From Caballeronia grimmiae (GTDB taxonomy: Bacteria > Pseudomonadota > Gammaproteobacteria > Burkholderiales > Burkholderiaceae), in NCBI RefSeq assembly GCF_000698555.1, contig NZ_JFHE01000018.1:38730-102729 (forward strand): a stretch of 64,000 bases of DNA. The letters are read 5' to 3'. A model generated the notes under the pieces. That model was given only the letters and a program-made list of their open reading frames with translations. It made no database searches and was not told the origin of the DNA. How positions within the stretch are numbered: the stretch's first letter is position 1; the number at the start of each line of letters is the position of its first letter. The position numbers and the translations under genes were made by a program. Positions 16,128 to 26,305 of the stretch are shown piece after piece.

Positions 16128-18560
16128 CTATCCGCGCAACCGCGCGCCGTGTACTCGAGCCAGGCGATCCACCAGCGTTCTGATCGCCGTGTCGACTGTT
16201 TCGTCCTGAAGCGTGCCGCCAGTATCTTGCAACGTTACACGGAAGGCAAGACTTTTCTCATGCTCCCCCAACCCACCGGAAGTGTTTGATTTTGGACGGA
16301 ATTCATCGAAAAGCGCAACCCGGGTAACGTGCTTGCAAGCGGGCTCGGAACGGGCGTTTTCGAGCTCGTCGAGCAGTGCTTGTACCGGTACCGACTGGTC
16401 CACGACGATCGCGATATCGCGCCGCACCGGCGGGAATTTCGATACTTCCGACAGCACCGGCAGCGGGCGCTCCATCAGCGCGTCTGCCTCGACTTCGAAG
16501 AGGATCGGCGCCTGCGGAAGGTCATATTTTTGCAGCCAGCGCGGATGCAATTCGCCGATCCAGCCGACCGCGCGCCCCGCCACTTCGATGCGCGCGCTGC
16601 GCCCCGGATGCAGCGCCGGATGCTCGGCCTTCACGAAGCGCGGGACGACCGGCGCGAAGAGCGCTTCGACATCACCCTTCACGTCGAAGAAGTCGACGTT
16701 GCGCGATGCCGCGCCCCACTGCTCCTCGATCGCCGGGCCATACGCGAGACCGCCGATCATCTTCGGCTGTGCGAAGCCTTCAACCGTCAGTTCACCCGCC
16801 TTGACCGATGGATCGCGCAGGAAGACGCGCCCTGCTTCGAACACGCGGATGCGGTCGGCGCGGCGATTCAGGTTGTAGCGCAACACGTCGATCAGGCTGC
16901 CGAACATCGTCGTGCGCATGACCGAGAGCTGGCTCGCGATCGGGTTGATCAGCTTCACCGGGTTGTCGTTGCCGGCGAAGTCCTTCTCCCATTCGGCATC
17001 GACGAAACTGAAGTTGACCGTTTCCGCATAGTCGCGCGCGGCCACGGCATGACGCAGCACATGGATCGAGCGCTTGGTCTCGTTCGTGGGGCGCATTTCG
17101 CTCGCCGCCACCGGCGGGCGCGCCGGAATCTTCTCGAAGCCGTAGATGCGCGCGACTTCCTCGATCAGGTCTTCCTCGATCTCGATATCGAAGCGATACG
17201 GCGGCGGCGTGACATGGAACGTATCGCCATCGCGCTCGAACGCGAGGTTCAATCGCGTGAAAATCTGCGCGATCTCTTCCGCCCCGATCTCCACGCCGAT
17301 GATGCGATGTGCCCGCGCAACGCGCATCGACACCGGACGGCGCTCGGGCACGTTCAGGATCTGATCGTCGACGGGACCGGCTACGCCGCCGCAGATGTCG
17401 AGAATCAGTTGCGAGATGCGCTCGATATGCTCGACGGTCGTCGAATAATCGACGCCGCGTTCGAAGCGATGCGCGGCATCCGTCGAGAAGTTGTACTTGC
17501 GCGCACGGCCGCGGATCGCGTCCGGCCACCAGAACGCGGCTTCCAGATAGATGTTCGTGGTATCGAGCGAGACGGCCGTGCTGTCGCCGCCCATGATGCC
17601 CGCGAGGCTTTCGACGTGCGAGTCATCCGCGATGACGCCGACGGTTTCATCGAGTTCGACGATGTTGCCGTTCAGAAGCTTGAGCGACTCGCCCTTTCTG
17701 CCCCAACGCACTTCGATTCCGCCGTGAATCTTGTCGAGATCGAACACGTGCGACGGACGGCCGAGTTCGAGCATCACGTAGTTCGAAATGTCGACGAGTG
17801 CCGAGATGCTGCGCTGGCCCGAACGTTCGAGGCGCTCGACCATCCATTGCGGCGTCTTCGCGCGTGCGTTCACGCCGCGAATCACTCGGCCCGAGAACCG
17901 TCCGCACAGATCCGGCGCGAGCACCTTGACCGGCAGTTTCTCGTCGAGCGTGACCTTCACTGGGGGCATGTCCAGCGCCTTCAGCGGCGCGCCGGTGATG
18001 GCGGCCGTCTCACGCGCGACGCCGAACACCGAGAGGCAGTCCGCCTTGTTCGGCGTGAGCTTGATCTCGAAGACGGTGTCGTCGAGATTGAGCGCCTCGC
18101 GGATGTCCTGGCCGACCTTCGCATCGGCGGGAAGGATCAAGAGACCGCTGTGATCTTCCGACAGCTTCAGTTCGCGCGCCGAGCACAGCATGCCCTGGCT
18201 GTCGACGCCGCGCAGTTTCGTCGGCTTGATCGCAAACGGCTCGCCGCCCGCTTCGGCCGGCGGCAGCACCGCGCCGATCAGCGCGACCGGCACCTTGATG
18301 CCCGGCGACACATTGGGCGCGCCGCACACGATGTTCAATTGCTCGCCCGTGCCGGCATCGACCTGACAGACGTTGAGCTTGTCGGCGTTCGGATGCTTTG
18401 CCACTTCCAGCACTTGCCCGACAACGATCTTCGTGGTCGGCGGCGCCACCGGGCGCAGGTCTTCGACCTCGAGACCAGCCATCGTGAGCGCGTGCGCGAG
18501 TTCGCCGGTGGAGAGCTTGGGATCGACGAAGCTACGGAGCCAGGATTCGGGGAATTGCAT
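16128..18560 (-). CDS. pheT: Phenylalanyl-tRNA synthetase beta subunit
   Basis: The 810-residue beta chain of the alpha2-beta2 Phe-tRNA synthetase. It begins [14 protein letters not shown]. The tRNA-binding EMAP-like domain covers about 40-150 ([20 protein letters not shown]). B3/B4 editing blocks follow ([20 protein letters not shown]). The C-terminal ferredoxin-fold anticodon-binding domain is near 715-810 ([14 protein letters not shown]). Its length is normal. It lies 84 bp after pheS in the same transcript. Confidence 0.97.
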   Translation of the reverse strand: MQFPESWLRSFVDPKLSTGELAHALTMAGLEVEDLRPVAPPTTKIVVGQVLEVAKHPNADKLNVCQVDAGTGEQLNIVCGAPNVSPGIKVPVALIGAVLPPAEAGGEPFAIKPTKLRGVDSQGMLCSARELKLSEDHSGLLILPADAKVGQDIREALNLDDTVFEIKLTPNKADCLSVFGVARETAAITGAPLKALDMPPVKVTLDEKLPVKVLAPDLCGRFSGRVIRGVNARAKTPQWMVERLERSGQRSISALVDISNYVMLELGRPSHVFDLDKIHGGIEVRWGRKGESLKLLNGNIVELDETVGVIADDSHVESLAGIMGGDSTAVSLDTTNIYLEAAFWWPDAIRGRARKYNFSTDAAHRFERGVDYSTTVEHIERISQLILDICGGVAGPVDDQILNVPERRPVSMRVARAHRIIGVEIGAEEIAQIFTRLNLAFERDGDTFHVTPPPYRFDIEIEEDLIEEVARIYGFEKIPARPPVAASEMRPTNETKRSIHVLRHAVAARDYAETVNFSFVDAEWEKDFAGNDNPVKLINPIASQLSVMRTTMFGSLIDVLRYNLNRRADRIRVFEAGRVFLRDPSVKAGELTVEGFAQPKMIGGLAYGPAIEEQWGAASRNVDFFDVKGDVEALFAPVVPRFVKAEHPALHPGRSARIEVAGRAVGWIGELHPRWLQKYDLPQAPILFEVEADALMERPLPVLSEVSKFPPVRRDIAIVVDQSVPVQALLDELENARSEPACKHVTRVALFDEFRPKSNTSGGLGEHEKSLAFRVTLQDTGGTLQDETVDTAIRTLVDRLARVHGARLRG

Positions 18561-18644
18561 GTGTGTCTACGTTCGAAATGTTTGGAGTCTCTCGTTCGGC
18601 CGCCTTCGCTTCTTTCGCAGCCGAACGCCGCGGGACGTGCGTCT

Positions 18645-19658
18645 TTAAGCGAACTGTCGCAGGAAACGCAGATCGTTTTCGAAGAACAGGCGCAGGTCCT
18701 GCACGCCGTAACGCAGCATCGTGAGACGCTCGAGGCCGCTGCCGAATGCAAAGCCGATGTAGCGCTCGGGATCGAGGCCCATGTTGCGGATGACGGTCGG
18801 ATGCACCTGGCCCGAGCCCGAAATCTCCAGCCACTTGCCCGCGTTCTTGCCGTGCTCGAACATCATGTCGATTTCGGCGGACGGCTCCGTGAACGGGAAA
18901 TACGAAGGACGGAAGCGCACCAGAATGTCGTCGCGCTCGAAGAATTTCTTGAGGAAGTCGGTGTAGACGCCCTTCAGATCCGCGAAGCTGATGTTCTCTT
19001 CAATCCACAGGCCTTCGACCTGGTTGAACATCGGCGAGTGCGTGGCGTCGCTGTCCACGCGATACGTGCGGCCCGGCACGATCACCTTGATTGGCGGCTT
19101 GTTCATGCGCGCGTAGCGCACCTGCATCGGGCTCGTGTGCGTGCGAAGCAGCAGCGGACGACCTTCGGCGTCCTTGCCGTCGACGTAGAACGTGTCCTGC
19201 ATCGAGCGCGCCGGATGATTCTCCGGGCTGTTCAGCGCGGTGAAGTTGTACCAGTCGGTTTCGATCTCGGGGCCGTCGGCGACGTCGAAGCCGATGCTGC
19301 CGAAAATCTGCTCGACGCGTTCCCACGTGCGCATTACCGGATGAAGCGTGCCGACGCCCGCGCCGCGCCCGGGCAGCGTCACGTCGATGGCTTCCGCCGC
19401 GAGCCGCTGGTTCAGCAGTGCATCTGCCAGCGCCTGACGGCGCGCATTGAGCGCCGCTTCGACCTGTTGCTTCGCGACGTTGATGCGCGCGCCTTCGGTT
19501 TTCTTCGCGTCGGGATCGAGCTTGCCGAGGCCCTTCAGCAGCTCGGTGAGCGCGCCGGACTTGCCCAGGAAGCGCGCTTTCTCGTTTTCGAGCGTGGCGG
19601 CATCGCTGGCGTTTTCAAAGGCGCTTTTCGCGTCGGAGACAATCTGGTCCAGATCCAT
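18645..19658 (-). CDS. pheS: Phenylalanyl-tRNA synthetase alpha subunit
   Basis: A 337-residue catalytic alpha chain of Phe-tRNA synthetase, class II. The N-terminal coiled coil is followed by [20 protein letters not shown], then motif 2 in [15 protein letters not shown], and motif 3 in the C-terminal [18 protein letters not shown]. Phe-pocket residues lie around [16 protein letters not shown] start at the ATG at 19658 ([11 protein letters not shown]), the usual N-terminus. An ATG three codons upstream is possible. A strong hairpin terminator precedes it by about 100 bp, which suggests attenuation or a separate promoter. Confidence 0.97.
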   Translation of the reverse strand: MDLDQIVSDAKSAFENASDAATLENEKARFLGKSGALTELLKGLGKLDPDAKKTEGARINVAKQQVEAALNARRQALADALLNQRLAAEAIDVTLPGRGAGVGTLHPVMRTWERVEQIFGSIGFDVADGPEIETDWYNFTALNSPENHPARSMQDTFYVDGKDAEGRPLLLRTHTSPMQVRYARMNKPPIKVIVPGRTYRVDSDATHSPMFNQVEGLWIEENISFADLKGVYTDFLKKFFERDDILVRFRPSYFPFTEPSAEIDMMFEHGKNAGKWLEISGSGQVHPTVIRNMGLDPERYIGFAFGSGLERLTMLRYGVQDLRLFFENDLRFLRQFA

Positions 19659-19757
19659 TGATCCCATCTTTTCAACGTCGAAGTTCTAACTGAATTACGG
19701 TTTTGCGCGTGCCCTGCCGCGTGTGCGCAAGTCATGCGCAAAACCGTCCGTCCAACG

Positions 19758-19786
19758 AAAACGGGGCTCGGTGAGAGCCCCGTTTT
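19758..19786 (-). terminator. Terminator or attenuator between rplT and pheS
   Basis: A 12-bp perfect stem (19758-19769 with 19775-19786) with a 5-nt loop. On the minus strand it ends in TTTT then CGTT. It lies 64 bp after rplT and 100 bp before pheS. E. coli pheST has an attenuator with a Phe-rich leader peptide (PheM). I see no Phe-rich reading frame here, so it may simply limit read-through from rplT. Confidence 0.75.
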
Positions 19787-19849
19787 CTGCTTGAGCGCCG
19801 CCGTTGTTACGGCAGCGTTCAGGCAAACCACGCAGTACTAATTTCGCAA

Positions 19850-20209
19850 TTAGGCTGCAACGGCGGCTTTCACCTGCTTGACGATCGCAGCAAAAGCAGC
19901 CTTGTCGAACACAGCCATGTCAGCCAGCACCTTGCGGTCGAGTTCGATCGAAGCCTTCTTCAGGCCGTTGATGAACACGCTGTACGTCATGTCGTGCTGA
20001 CGCACCGCCGCGTTGATACGCGTGATCCACAATGCGCGGAACACACGCTTCTTGTTGCGGCGATCGCGGTAGGCGTACTGGCCTGCGCGCATGACCGCCT
20101 GCTTGGCGATGCGATAGACGTTATTGCGACGGCCGCGGTAACCCTTGGCCAGACGAATGATCTTCTTGTGACGGGCCCGTGCGGTAACCCCACGTTTTAC
20201 TCGAGGCAT
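19850..20209 (-). CDS. rplT: Ribosomal protein L20
   Basis: A 119-residue 50S protein L20. It is basic and helical, starting [20 protein letters not shown]. It includes [18 protein letters not shown] and the globular C-terminus [20 protein letters not shown]. It binds 23S rRNA early in 50S assembly and, in E. coli, represses its own operon. It follows rpmI by 28 bp. Confidence 0.98.
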   Translation of the reverse strand: MPRVKRGVTARARHKKIIRLAKGYRGRRNNVYRIAKQAVMRAGQYAYRDRRNKKRVFRALWITRINAAVRQHDMTYSVFINGLKKASIELDRKVLADMAVFDKAAFAAIVKQVKAAVAA

Positions 20210-20237
20210 GTTGCGCTCCTTGGAGTGTTAGTTGAGG

Positions 20238-20435
20238 TTAGGCGAACGGCAGCATTGCGCGGACGGAGTTCAGATCGGAATCGTGAACAGCCGTGGAGCC
20301 ACGCAGATGGCGTTTGTTCTTGGTGGTTTTCTTGGTAAGAATGTGGCGCTTGAAGGCCTGACCGCGCTTGACGGTACCGCCCGGACGCACCACGAAGCGC
20401 TTTGCAGCACTCTTCTTGGTCTTCATCTTCGGCAT
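20238..20435 (-). CDS. rpmI: Ribosomal protein L35
   Basis: A 65-residue 50S protein L35, strongly basic: [20 protein letters not shown], then [20 protein letters not shown] and LRG. It has the usual length and usual place between infC and rplT. CTGGAG precedes the start. The 229-bp gap from infC is long for this operon and could hold the L20 control structure known from E. coli. Confidence 0.98.
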   Translation of the reverse strand: MPKMKTKKSAAKRFVVRPGGTVKRGQAFKRHILTKKTTKNKRHLRGSTAVHDSDLNSVRAMLPFA

Positions 20436-20664
20436 GAAACTACTCCAGTTTATTAGATGGTCATGGGTGTGCGGCTGATCCCTCCGTAGTGGCCAGAACC
20501 GCTTTCCGCCCTTCGAAACCCACGCTCCACTTATGTGCAGACAACCTTCTCAGGCTGCCGCTTTTCATGAGCGGCGCCGTTGATACGACGCCCCTCTGAA
20601 CCTTCCGGCGATGCCGCGCTGCCGCCTTGCGACGGCGCGCGATCCATCGTCTTGCTGCTCGTGC
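20436..20664 (-). promoter_or_regulatory. infC-rpmI leader region
   Basis: A 229-nt untranslated stretch inside an otherwise tight operon. On the minus strand it contains a GCCGCT/AGCGGC hairpin (20558-20576) and other GC-rich inverted segments. By analogy with E. coli it may be an L20 autoregulatory site or an internal promoter region. I cannot fold it reliably by eye. Confidence 0.4.
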
Positions 20665-21195
20665 TTACTTGGCCGCCTTCTTCTTCGGAGCCAGCACCAT
20701 GATCATCTGGCGGCCTTCCATCTTCGGCATCTGCTCGACCTGACCGACTTCGTCGAGATCCGTCTTCAGACGTTCGAGCATGCGCATGCCGATTTCCTGG
20801 TGCGCCATTTCGCGACCGCGGAAACGCAATGTGATTTTCGTCTTGTCGCCGTCTTCGAGAAAGCGCGTGAGGTTGCGCAGCTTGACGTTGTAGTCACCGT
20901 CATCCGTGCCGGGGCGGAATTTGACTTCCTTCACCTGCACGATCTTCTGCTTGAGTTTCGCCTCGTGCTGCTTCTTCGCTTCCGAATACTTGAACTTGCC
21001 GTAATCCATCAAACGGCAGACAGGCGGCGAAGCCTGCGGCGCAATTTCGACGAGATCCACGTCGAGCTGTTCCGATTGACGGAACGCATCGGCCAGTTTC
21101 ACGATTCCGAGCGGCTCGTTGTCCACTCCGACCAAGCGCACTTCCGGTGCAGTAATTTCACCGTTGATGCGATGTGACGACTTATCAGTAGCGAT
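20665..21195 (-). CDS. infC: Translation initiation factor IF-3 (non-AUG start)
   Basis: A 176-residue IF-3, which binds the 30S subunit and checks start-codon pairing. The family N-terminus ([20 protein letters not shown]) is only reached by starting at ATC, 21195-21193, preceded by GAGGAAA at a suitable distance. No ATG or GTG upstream fits. The rare start is expected: E. coli infC starts with AUU, and IF-3 represses its own mRNA through it. The N domain (about 1-80) and C domain ([39 protein letters not shown]) are both complete. Confidence 0.95.
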   Translation of the reverse strand: MATDKSSHRINGEITAPEVRLVGVDNEPLGIVKLADAFRQSEQLDVDLVEIAPQASPPVCRLMDYGKFKYSEAKKQHEAKLKQKIVQVKEVKFRPGTDDGDYNVKLRNLTRFLEDGDKTKITLRFRGREMAHQEIGMRMLERLKTDLDEVGQVEQMPKMEGRQMIMVLAPKKKAAK

Positions 21196-21242
21196 GTTAC
21201 GTTTCCTCTAAAAATGAAAAAACAAGCCGCGCTGCGAGTGAC

Positions 21243-23150
21243 TTACTTGAACGCCCGCACTTCCTGCTGCAGACGTTCGAGGAATGCGTCGACCGGCATC
21301 ACGCCCAGATCGACACCGCCACGAGCACGCACGGCTACGGTTTGCGCCTCACGCTCCTTGTCCCCGACAACCAGCAAATACGGGATCTTTTGCAGCGTGT
21401 GCTCGCGTATTTTATAGCTAATTTTCTCGTTGCGCAAATCGCTCTCTACTCTAAGCCCTTGTTTTTGCAACGATTGGGCCAAAGATGCCGCATATTCGGA
21501 CTGACTTTCGGCAATATTGAGCACGACGGCCTGCACCGGCGACAGCCACGGCGGCATTGCGCCGGCGTGATGCTCGATCAAAATGCCGAGGAAACGCTCC
21601 ATCGAGCCGACGATCGCGCGGTGAAGCATGACCGGACGGCGACGGCTGTTGTCCTCCGACACGTACTCCGCGCCGAGGCGCTCCGGCAGCACCATGTCGA
21701 GCTGCAGCGTGCCGCACTGCCACGAACGGCCGAGCGCGTCCTTGATGTGGTACTCGATTTTCGGACCGTAGAACGCGCCCTCGCCCGAAAGCTCTTCCCA
21801 TTGCAGGCCGCAAGCGGTCAGCGCTTCGCGCAGACCCTGCTCGGCGCGATCCCAGATTTCATCGGTGCCCGCGCGCTGCTCGGGACGCAGCGACAGTTTG
21901 ATGTCGATGTGATCGAAGCCGAAGTCCTTGTACACGCTCATCGCGAGCGTATTGAACGCAATCGACTCCGCGATGAACTGGTCTTCGGTACAGAAAATGT
22001 GTGCGTCGTCCTGGACGAAGCCGCGCACGCGCATGAGGCCGTGCAACGCGCCCGACGGCTCGTTCCGATGGCACGAACCGAACTCCGCGTAACGCAGCGG
22101 CAAGTCGCGATACGAGCGCAGGCCGTGATTGAACACCTGCACGTGACCGGGGCAGTTCATCGGCTTGATGGCGTAGTCGCGCTTTTCCGATTCGGTCGTG
22201 AACATGTTTTCACGATAGTTCTGCCAGTGGCCCGATGCTTCCCACAGCGAACGGTCCATGACCATCGGGGTCTTGATCTCCAGATAGCCGGCCTCGTTCA
22301 CGCGACGGCGCATGTACTGCTCGACCTGCTGCCAAAGCGACCAGCCCTTCGGATGCCAGAACACCATGCCCGGCGCTTCGTCCTGCAGGTGGAACAGGTC
22401 GAGTTGCTTGCCGAGCTTGCGGTGATCGCGCTTTTCCGCTTCCTCGAGCATGTGCAGGTACTGATCCTGGTCTTCCTTTCTGGTCCAGGCAGTGCCGTAA
22501 ATGCGCTGCAGTTGCTCGTTCTTCGAGTCGCCACGCCAGTACGCGCCCGCGACCTTCATCAGCTTGAAGACTTTCAGCTTGCCGGTGGACGGCACGTGCG
22601 GGCCGCGGCACAAGTCGATGAAATTGCCGTGCGAGTACAGGCGAATCTCGTCGCTTTCCGGAATCGACTGGATGATTTCGGCCTTGTACCCCTCGCCGAT
22701 GCTCTTGAAGTACTCGACCGCTTCATCGCGCGACACGACACGGCGCGACACCGGCTCGTTCTTCTGCGCGAGCTCCTGCATGCGCTTCTCGATCTTCTCG
22801 AGATCGTCGGGCGTGAAAGGACGGTTGTACGCGAAGTCGTAATAGAAGCCGTTGTCGATGACCGGCCCGATGGTCACCTGCGCCTCGGGGAACAGATCCT
22901 TGACCGCGTACGCCAGCAAGTGCGCGGCGGAATGACGAACGACATCGACGCCTTCAGGGTCCTTGTCCGTGACGATGGCAAGCGACGAATCCTGGTCGAT
23001 GACGTAAGAGGTATCGACGAGTTCGCCATTCAGCTTGCCGGCGAGCGCCGCCTTGGCCAAGCCCGCCCCGATCGATGCCGCGACTTCCGCGACGGTCACC
23101 GGGTGGTCGTATTGGCGGACCGACCCATCAGGCAATCGTACCGAAACCAT
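21243..23150 (-). CDS. thrS: Threonyl-tRNA synthetase
   Basis: A 635-residue class II synthetase that charges tRNA-Thr. Domains in order: TGS (about 1-63), the SAD editing domain with [17 protein letters not shown], the catalytic core with [10 protein letters not shown] (zinc Cys) and [20 protein letters not shown] (motif 2), then [19 protein letters not shown] (motif 3) and the anticodon domain. The start at 23150 ([14 protein letters not shown]) has GGAG in front. It heads the operon thrS-infC-rpmI-rplT-pheS-pheT-ihfA-merR. Confidence 0.97.
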   Translation of the reverse strand: MVSVRLPDGSVRQYDHPVTVAEVAASIGAGLAKAALAGKLNGELVDTSYVIDQDSSLAIVTDKDPEGVDVVRHSAAHLLAYAVKDLFPEAQVTIGPVIDNGFYYDFAYNRPFTPDDLEKIEKRMQELAQKNEPVSRRVVSRDEAVEYFKSIGEGYKAEIIQSIPESDEIRLYSHGNFIDLCRGPHVPSTGKLKVFKLMKVAGAYWRGDSKNEQLQRIYGTAWTRKEDQDQYLHMLEEAEKRDHRKLGKQLDLFHLQDEAPGMVFWHPKGWSLWQQVEQYMRRRVNEAGYLEIKTPMVMDRSLWEASGHWQNYRENMFTTESEKRDYAIKPMNCPGHVQVFNHGLRSYRDLPLRYAEFGSCHRNEPSGALHGLMRVRGFVQDDAHIFCTEDQFIAESIAFNTLAMSVYKDFGFDHIDIKLSLRPEQRAGTDEIWDRAEQGLREALTACGLQWEELSGEGAFYGPKIEYHIKDALGRSWQCGTLQLDMVLPERLGAEYVSEDNSRRRPVMLHRAIVGSMERFLGILIEHHAGAMPPWLSPVQAVVLNIAESQSEYAASLAQSLQKQGLRVESDLRNEKISYKIREHTLQKIPYLLVVGDKEREAQTVAVRARGGVDLGVMPVDAFLERLQQEVRAFK

Positions 23151-23230
23151 TTCGTTCTCCAAGACGCCGGCCGTGGCCTGGCGAGTTCGACTAAGCACTG
23201 CCCCGCGATATCGATATCAGAAACCGGGGG

Positions 23231-23268
23231 ACAAAAAAAATGCGGCCCCGCTATCGAGGGGCCGCATT
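23231..23268 (-). terminator. Terminator upstream of thrS
   Basis: An 11-bp stem (23239-23249 with 23258-23268). On the minus strand the stem is followed by a run of T (A-tract 23233-23240). It lies about 180 bp after tRNA-Val and 89 bp before thrS. It ends relA/tRNA-Val read-through or acts as a thrS leader attenuator. The rest of the 300-bp gap 23151-23450 shows nothing else clear. Confidence 0.85.
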
Positions 23269-23450
23269 CACTTTTCACACATACCGCAAAATAGAAAAGG
23301 GCAGAAGGCGAAAGAGGTCCTCGACTAGCGTCGCTCCGAATTTGTTTCGGTCAACGTTCGAAGTGCCATTTCGCTGTTCGCCTTTTGCGCCGAAGCGCTT
23401 TTGCGGAGTGAAACTTCGTGAACCGGGATTCGCCGAAGTTTCGTTTTCGT

Positions 23451-23527
23451 TGGTAGGCTCGATTGGACTCGAACCAACGACCCCCACCATGTCAAGGTGG
23501 TGCTCTAACCAGCTGAGCTACGAGCCT
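23451..23527 (-). tRNA. tRNA-Val (GAC)
   Basis: A 77-nt cloverleaf on the minus strand. The acceptor stem pairs AGGCTCG with CGAGCCT. The D arm is AGCTCAGCTGGTTAGAGCA. The anticodon stem is ACCACC..GGTGG with GAC (complement of 23491-23493). The T arm is GGTTCGAGTCC, and CCA is encoded. The anticodon arm equals that of E. coli valine GAC tRNA. Confidence 0.97.
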
Positions 23528-23539
23528 GAAAGAAGTGAG

Positions 23540-23568
23540 ATTATATGGAGCGTTTCGAATCTTGGCAA
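23540..23568 (-). promoter_or_regulatory. Strong sigma-70 promoter of tRNA-Val
   Basis: On the minus strand: TTGCCA (23563-23568), exactly 17 bp, then perfect TATAAT (23540-23545). The tRNA 5' end follows after 12 bp. It lies between relA and tRNA-Val, so the tRNA has its own promoter. Confidence 0.9.
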
Positions 23569-23630
23569 GTGTTTCTGCGCAATGAAATGAAAAAGATTCG
23601 TCGATCGTTCACTTCGACGCGCAATATCGC

Positions 23631-25853
23631 TCATGCGCGCCGCGATGCGCGAATAACGCCCTGCACTTCACCGAGCAGCGTGCACGCGCGCTGAATCTGC
23701 GCCGAATTCGATACCTCCACCGTGAATTGCATATATGCAATGTTCCGGCGGCTTTGGCTCTTCACGCCGATCACGTTGATCTTTTCACGCGCGAACACTT
23801 CGGAGATATCGCGCAGGAGCCCTTGCCGATCCGCCGACTCCACCGACAGATCGACCGGATATACCGACGATCCGCGCCCGTTCATCACCTCGGCGGACCA
23901 TGTCGTATGCAGCACGCGTTCGGGCGAACGCTGCGCCATGCGCTGGAACGTCGTGCAGTCCGCGCGATGAATCGACATGCCTTTGCCGCGCGTCACGAAG
24001 CCCGCGATCGGATCGGGCGGCGCGGGACGGCAGCAGCGCGCGAGCTGCGTGAGCAAGGCATCCACGCCGACGACCAGCACGCCCGTCGATGCCCCTTGCG
24101 CCACGCTCTGCCCGCTGCTGCGCTTTTCGAATTGCGCGGGCGCTTCCGGCTCGGGCTCGGGCGGCGGCGCATCGGACAACGCGTGCTCGATGTTGCGCAC
24201 GCTGAACTCGTCCTTAGCGACGACCGCGTACAGATCTTCCGGCGCCTTGAAGCCGAGCTTGGCCGCGAGCTGATCGAGATTGACCGACGTCTTGCCTTCG
24301 CGCTGCAGCGTCTTTTCGACGATCGCCCGGCCCTGCGCCACGTTCTCGGCCGCGTCGACCGTGTTGAACCACGCGCGCACCTTCTGCCGCGCGCGCGGGC
24401 TGTGCATGTAGCCAAGCTGCGGATTGAGCCAGTCGCGCGAGGGTCCGCCTTCCTTCACCGCGATGATCTCGACCGTCTGCCCGTTCTGCAGCGGCGTGTT
24501 GAGCGGCACCATCGCGCCATCGACACGCGCGCCCCGGCAGCGATGCCCCAGCTCGCTATGCAGGTGATACGCGAAATCGACCGCCGTCGCGCCGTGCGGC
24601 AACGCCACCACGCGAGCCTGCGGCGTCAGCACGTAAATATGGTCGTCGTCGAGCGTGGCGTCGCGCAGATGCTGCCAGCCCGGATGCTCGCCTTCGACGT
24701 CGTCCTTCCAGGCGAGAAGCTGACGCAGCCACGCGATCTTCTCGTCGTATTTCTCGCTCGCCGTCACCTGGCCTGCGTAGCCTCGCGCGCCCGCCTCCTT
24801 GTAACGCCAGTGCGCGGCCACGCCATACTCCGCGAACTGATGCATTTCATGCGTGCGAATCTGCACTTCGAAGGCGCGGCCATCGTCGCCGACGACGACC
24901 GTATGCAGCGACTTGTAGCCGTTCGGCTTGGGCCGCGAAATATAGTCGTCGAATTCGCGCGGCACCGGCTGCCACAGGTTATGCACGATGCCGAGCACCG
25001 TGTAGCAATCCTTGATGTCCCCGACGATCACGCGAAACGCGCGCACGTCGTTCAGCTCGGCGAAGTCGAGTTGCTTGCCGCGCATCTTCTTCCAGATGCT
25101 GTAGATGTGCTTCGGCCGGCCGCTCACTTCGGCCTTGATGTGCGCGGTGTCCAGTTCCTTCTGCAGCCGCGCGATGGCCCCGGTCACATACGACTCGCGC
25201 TCGACGCGCTTTTCGTCGAGCAGCTTCGCGATCCGCTTGTACGTGGCGGGGTCTTCGAAGCGGAACGACAGGTCCTCCAGTTCCCACTTCAGTTGCCAGA
25301 TGCCGAGACGATTCGCGAGCGGCGCGTAGATTTCGAGCGTTTCGCGCGGCACGTCGGGCGATGGCTCCATCTTGTGCGCCGCGTAGTAGCGCAGCGTCTG
25401 CAGCCTGGACGCGAGCCGGATCAGCACCACGCGAATGTCCTGCGCGAACGCGAGCAGCATCTTGCGCAGCGATTCGACCTGCGCGCGCCGCGCCGCCTGC
25501 GCATCGCGGGTGTTGTCGGACACCGCCGCGAGCGTCGCGCGCGAGCTGACGGAGCCGAGACGCAGGAGCTTGCGCACATCGCCGACGAGCCGCTGCACTT
25601 CCGTCCCGAAGCGCTCCGCGATGACCTTCTCCGGATCGTCGAGATGAGGCGCGAGCGCAAACAGCGCGGCGGCGGCGATCGCGTACGGATCGACGTTGAG
25701 CGTCTGCATGATGCGCGCGGTGCCGGCAGCGTGATCCACCAGCGACTCGCCCGTCGAGACCCGCGCGTCCTTCGCGTGCTCGCGCACGAACGCGAGCGCG
25801 TCGTCGATGGACGGCTCCGGCAGCGTGTCGGCGAGGACGGGGGTTTCGGTCAT
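23631..25853 (-). CDS. relA: GTP pyrophosphokinase RelA
   Basis: A 740-residue long RelA/SpoT homolog that makes (p)ppGpp when uncharged tRNA enters the ribosome. The N-terminal HD hydrolase domain is degenerate: where SpoT has an HD pair, this protein reads ALFALAPHLDDPEKVI, so it should only synthesise. The synthetase domain has the RelA-type acidic EFDDYISRPKPNGYKSLHTV. TGS follows (VLTPQARVVALPHGATAVDF), then the CC/zinc-finger-like region (LARCCRPAPPDPIAGFVTRG), and the ACT domain near 665-740. It has its own ATG and lies upstream of tRNA-Val and thrS. Confidence 0.95.
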   Translation of the reverse strand: MTETPVLADTLPEPSIDDALAFVREHAKDARVSTGESLVDHAAGTARIMQTLNVDPYAIAAAALFALAPHLDDPEKVIAERFGTEVQRLVGDVRKLLRLGSVSSRATLAAVSDNTRDAQAARRAQVESLRKMLLAFAQDIRVVLIRLASRLQTLRYYAAHKMEPSPDVPRETLEIYAPLANRLGIWQLKWELEDLSFRFEDPATYKRIAKLLDEKRVERESYVTGAIARLQKELDTAHIKAEVSGRPKHIYSIWKKMRGKQLDFAELNDVRAFRVIVGDIKDCYTVLGIVHNLWQPVPREFDDYISRPKPNGYKSLHTVVVGDDGRAFEVQIRTHEMHQFAEYGVAAHWRYKEAGARGYAGQVTASEKYDEKIAWLRQLLAWKDDVEGEHPGWQHLRDATLDDDHIYVLTPQARVVALPHGATAVDFAYHLHSELGHRCRGARVDGAMVPLNTPLQNGQTVEIIAVKEGGPSRDWLNPQLGYMHSPRARQKVRAWFNTVDAAENVAQGRAIVEKTLQREGKTSVNLDQLAAKLGFKAPEDLYAVVAKDEFSVRNIEHALSDAPPPEPEPEAPAQFEKRSSGQSVAQGASTGVLVVGVDALLTQLARCCRPAPPDPIAGFVTRGKGMSIHRADCTTFQRMAQRSPERVLHTTWSAEVMNGRGSSVYPVDLSVESADRQGLLRDISEVFAREKINVIGVKSQSRRNIAYMQFTVEVSNSAQIQRACTLLGEVQGVIRASRRA

Positions 25854-25888
25854 ACGGATAAAGCGACTGCTATCGGTTCATTGACGGC

Positions 25889-26242
25889 TTAGCTGCGTTG
25901 AGCCGCCACCACCACGACTTCGACGAGGCAATCGGGGTTGGCCAGCTTCGCCTCGACGGTGGCGCGCGGCGGCGTGTTGCCCGGCGCGACCCATGCGTCC
26001 CACACGGCGTTCATGCCGGCGAAATGCACCATGTCCGAGACGTAGATTTGCACGGACAGCAAATGCGACTTGTCGCTGTTCGCCTCTTCCAGCAGGCGGT
26101 CGATGTGACCCAGCACTTCGCGCGTCTGGCCGGTGATGTCCTGGTTCGTGTCCTCGGCGATCTGCCCGGCGAGGTACACCGTGCCGTTGTGAATCGCGAT
26201 CTCGGAAAGCCGTGCGCCGACGTGGTGACGAGTGACTGCCAT
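25889..26242 (-). CDS. RidA-family protein
   Basis: A 117-residue YjgF/YER057c/UK114 family protein. RidA members deaminate reactive enamines and imines and form cytoplasmic trimers. Family blocks: GTVYLAGQIAEDTNQDITGQ, then VLGHIDRLLEEANSDKSHLL and PGNTPPRATVEAKLANPDCL, with the conserved Arg (PRATVE) that binds the substrate carboxylate in RidA. It lies 35 bp upstream of relA on the same strand, so read-through into relA is possible. Its exact subgroup is uncertain. Confidence 0.9.
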   Translation of the reverse strand: MAVTRHHVGARLSEIAIHNGTVYLAGQIAEDTNQDITGQTREVLGHIDRLLEEANSDKSHLLSVQIYVSDMVHFAGMNAVWDAWVAPGNTPPRATVEAKLANPDCLVEVVVVAAQRS

Positions 26243-26305
26243 GTGTATGTCGATCCTTTGAAATGGTTCAAGAACAAGACCGAGCGTGAGGCGCTCAGCC
26301 CGATA

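Noticed and set aside
16329..19661. Very long open frame (1110 codons) on the plus strand opposite pheT and pheS
   Set aside because: It mirrors two certain tRNA synthetase genes; the product is Arg/His/Ala-rich with no domain, as expected for the antisense of GC-rich genes.
21342..23294. 650-codon plus-strand frame opposite thrS
   Set aside because: Antisense shadow of a certain gene, with biased composition and no family features.
23151..23450. T-box or other tRNA-sensing leader before thrS
   Set aside because: I find no T-box consensus sequence or specifier loop; only a plain terminator hairpin is present.
23727..25892. 721-codon plus-strand frame opposite relA
   Set aside because: Antisense shadow; relA is complete and has all its domains.
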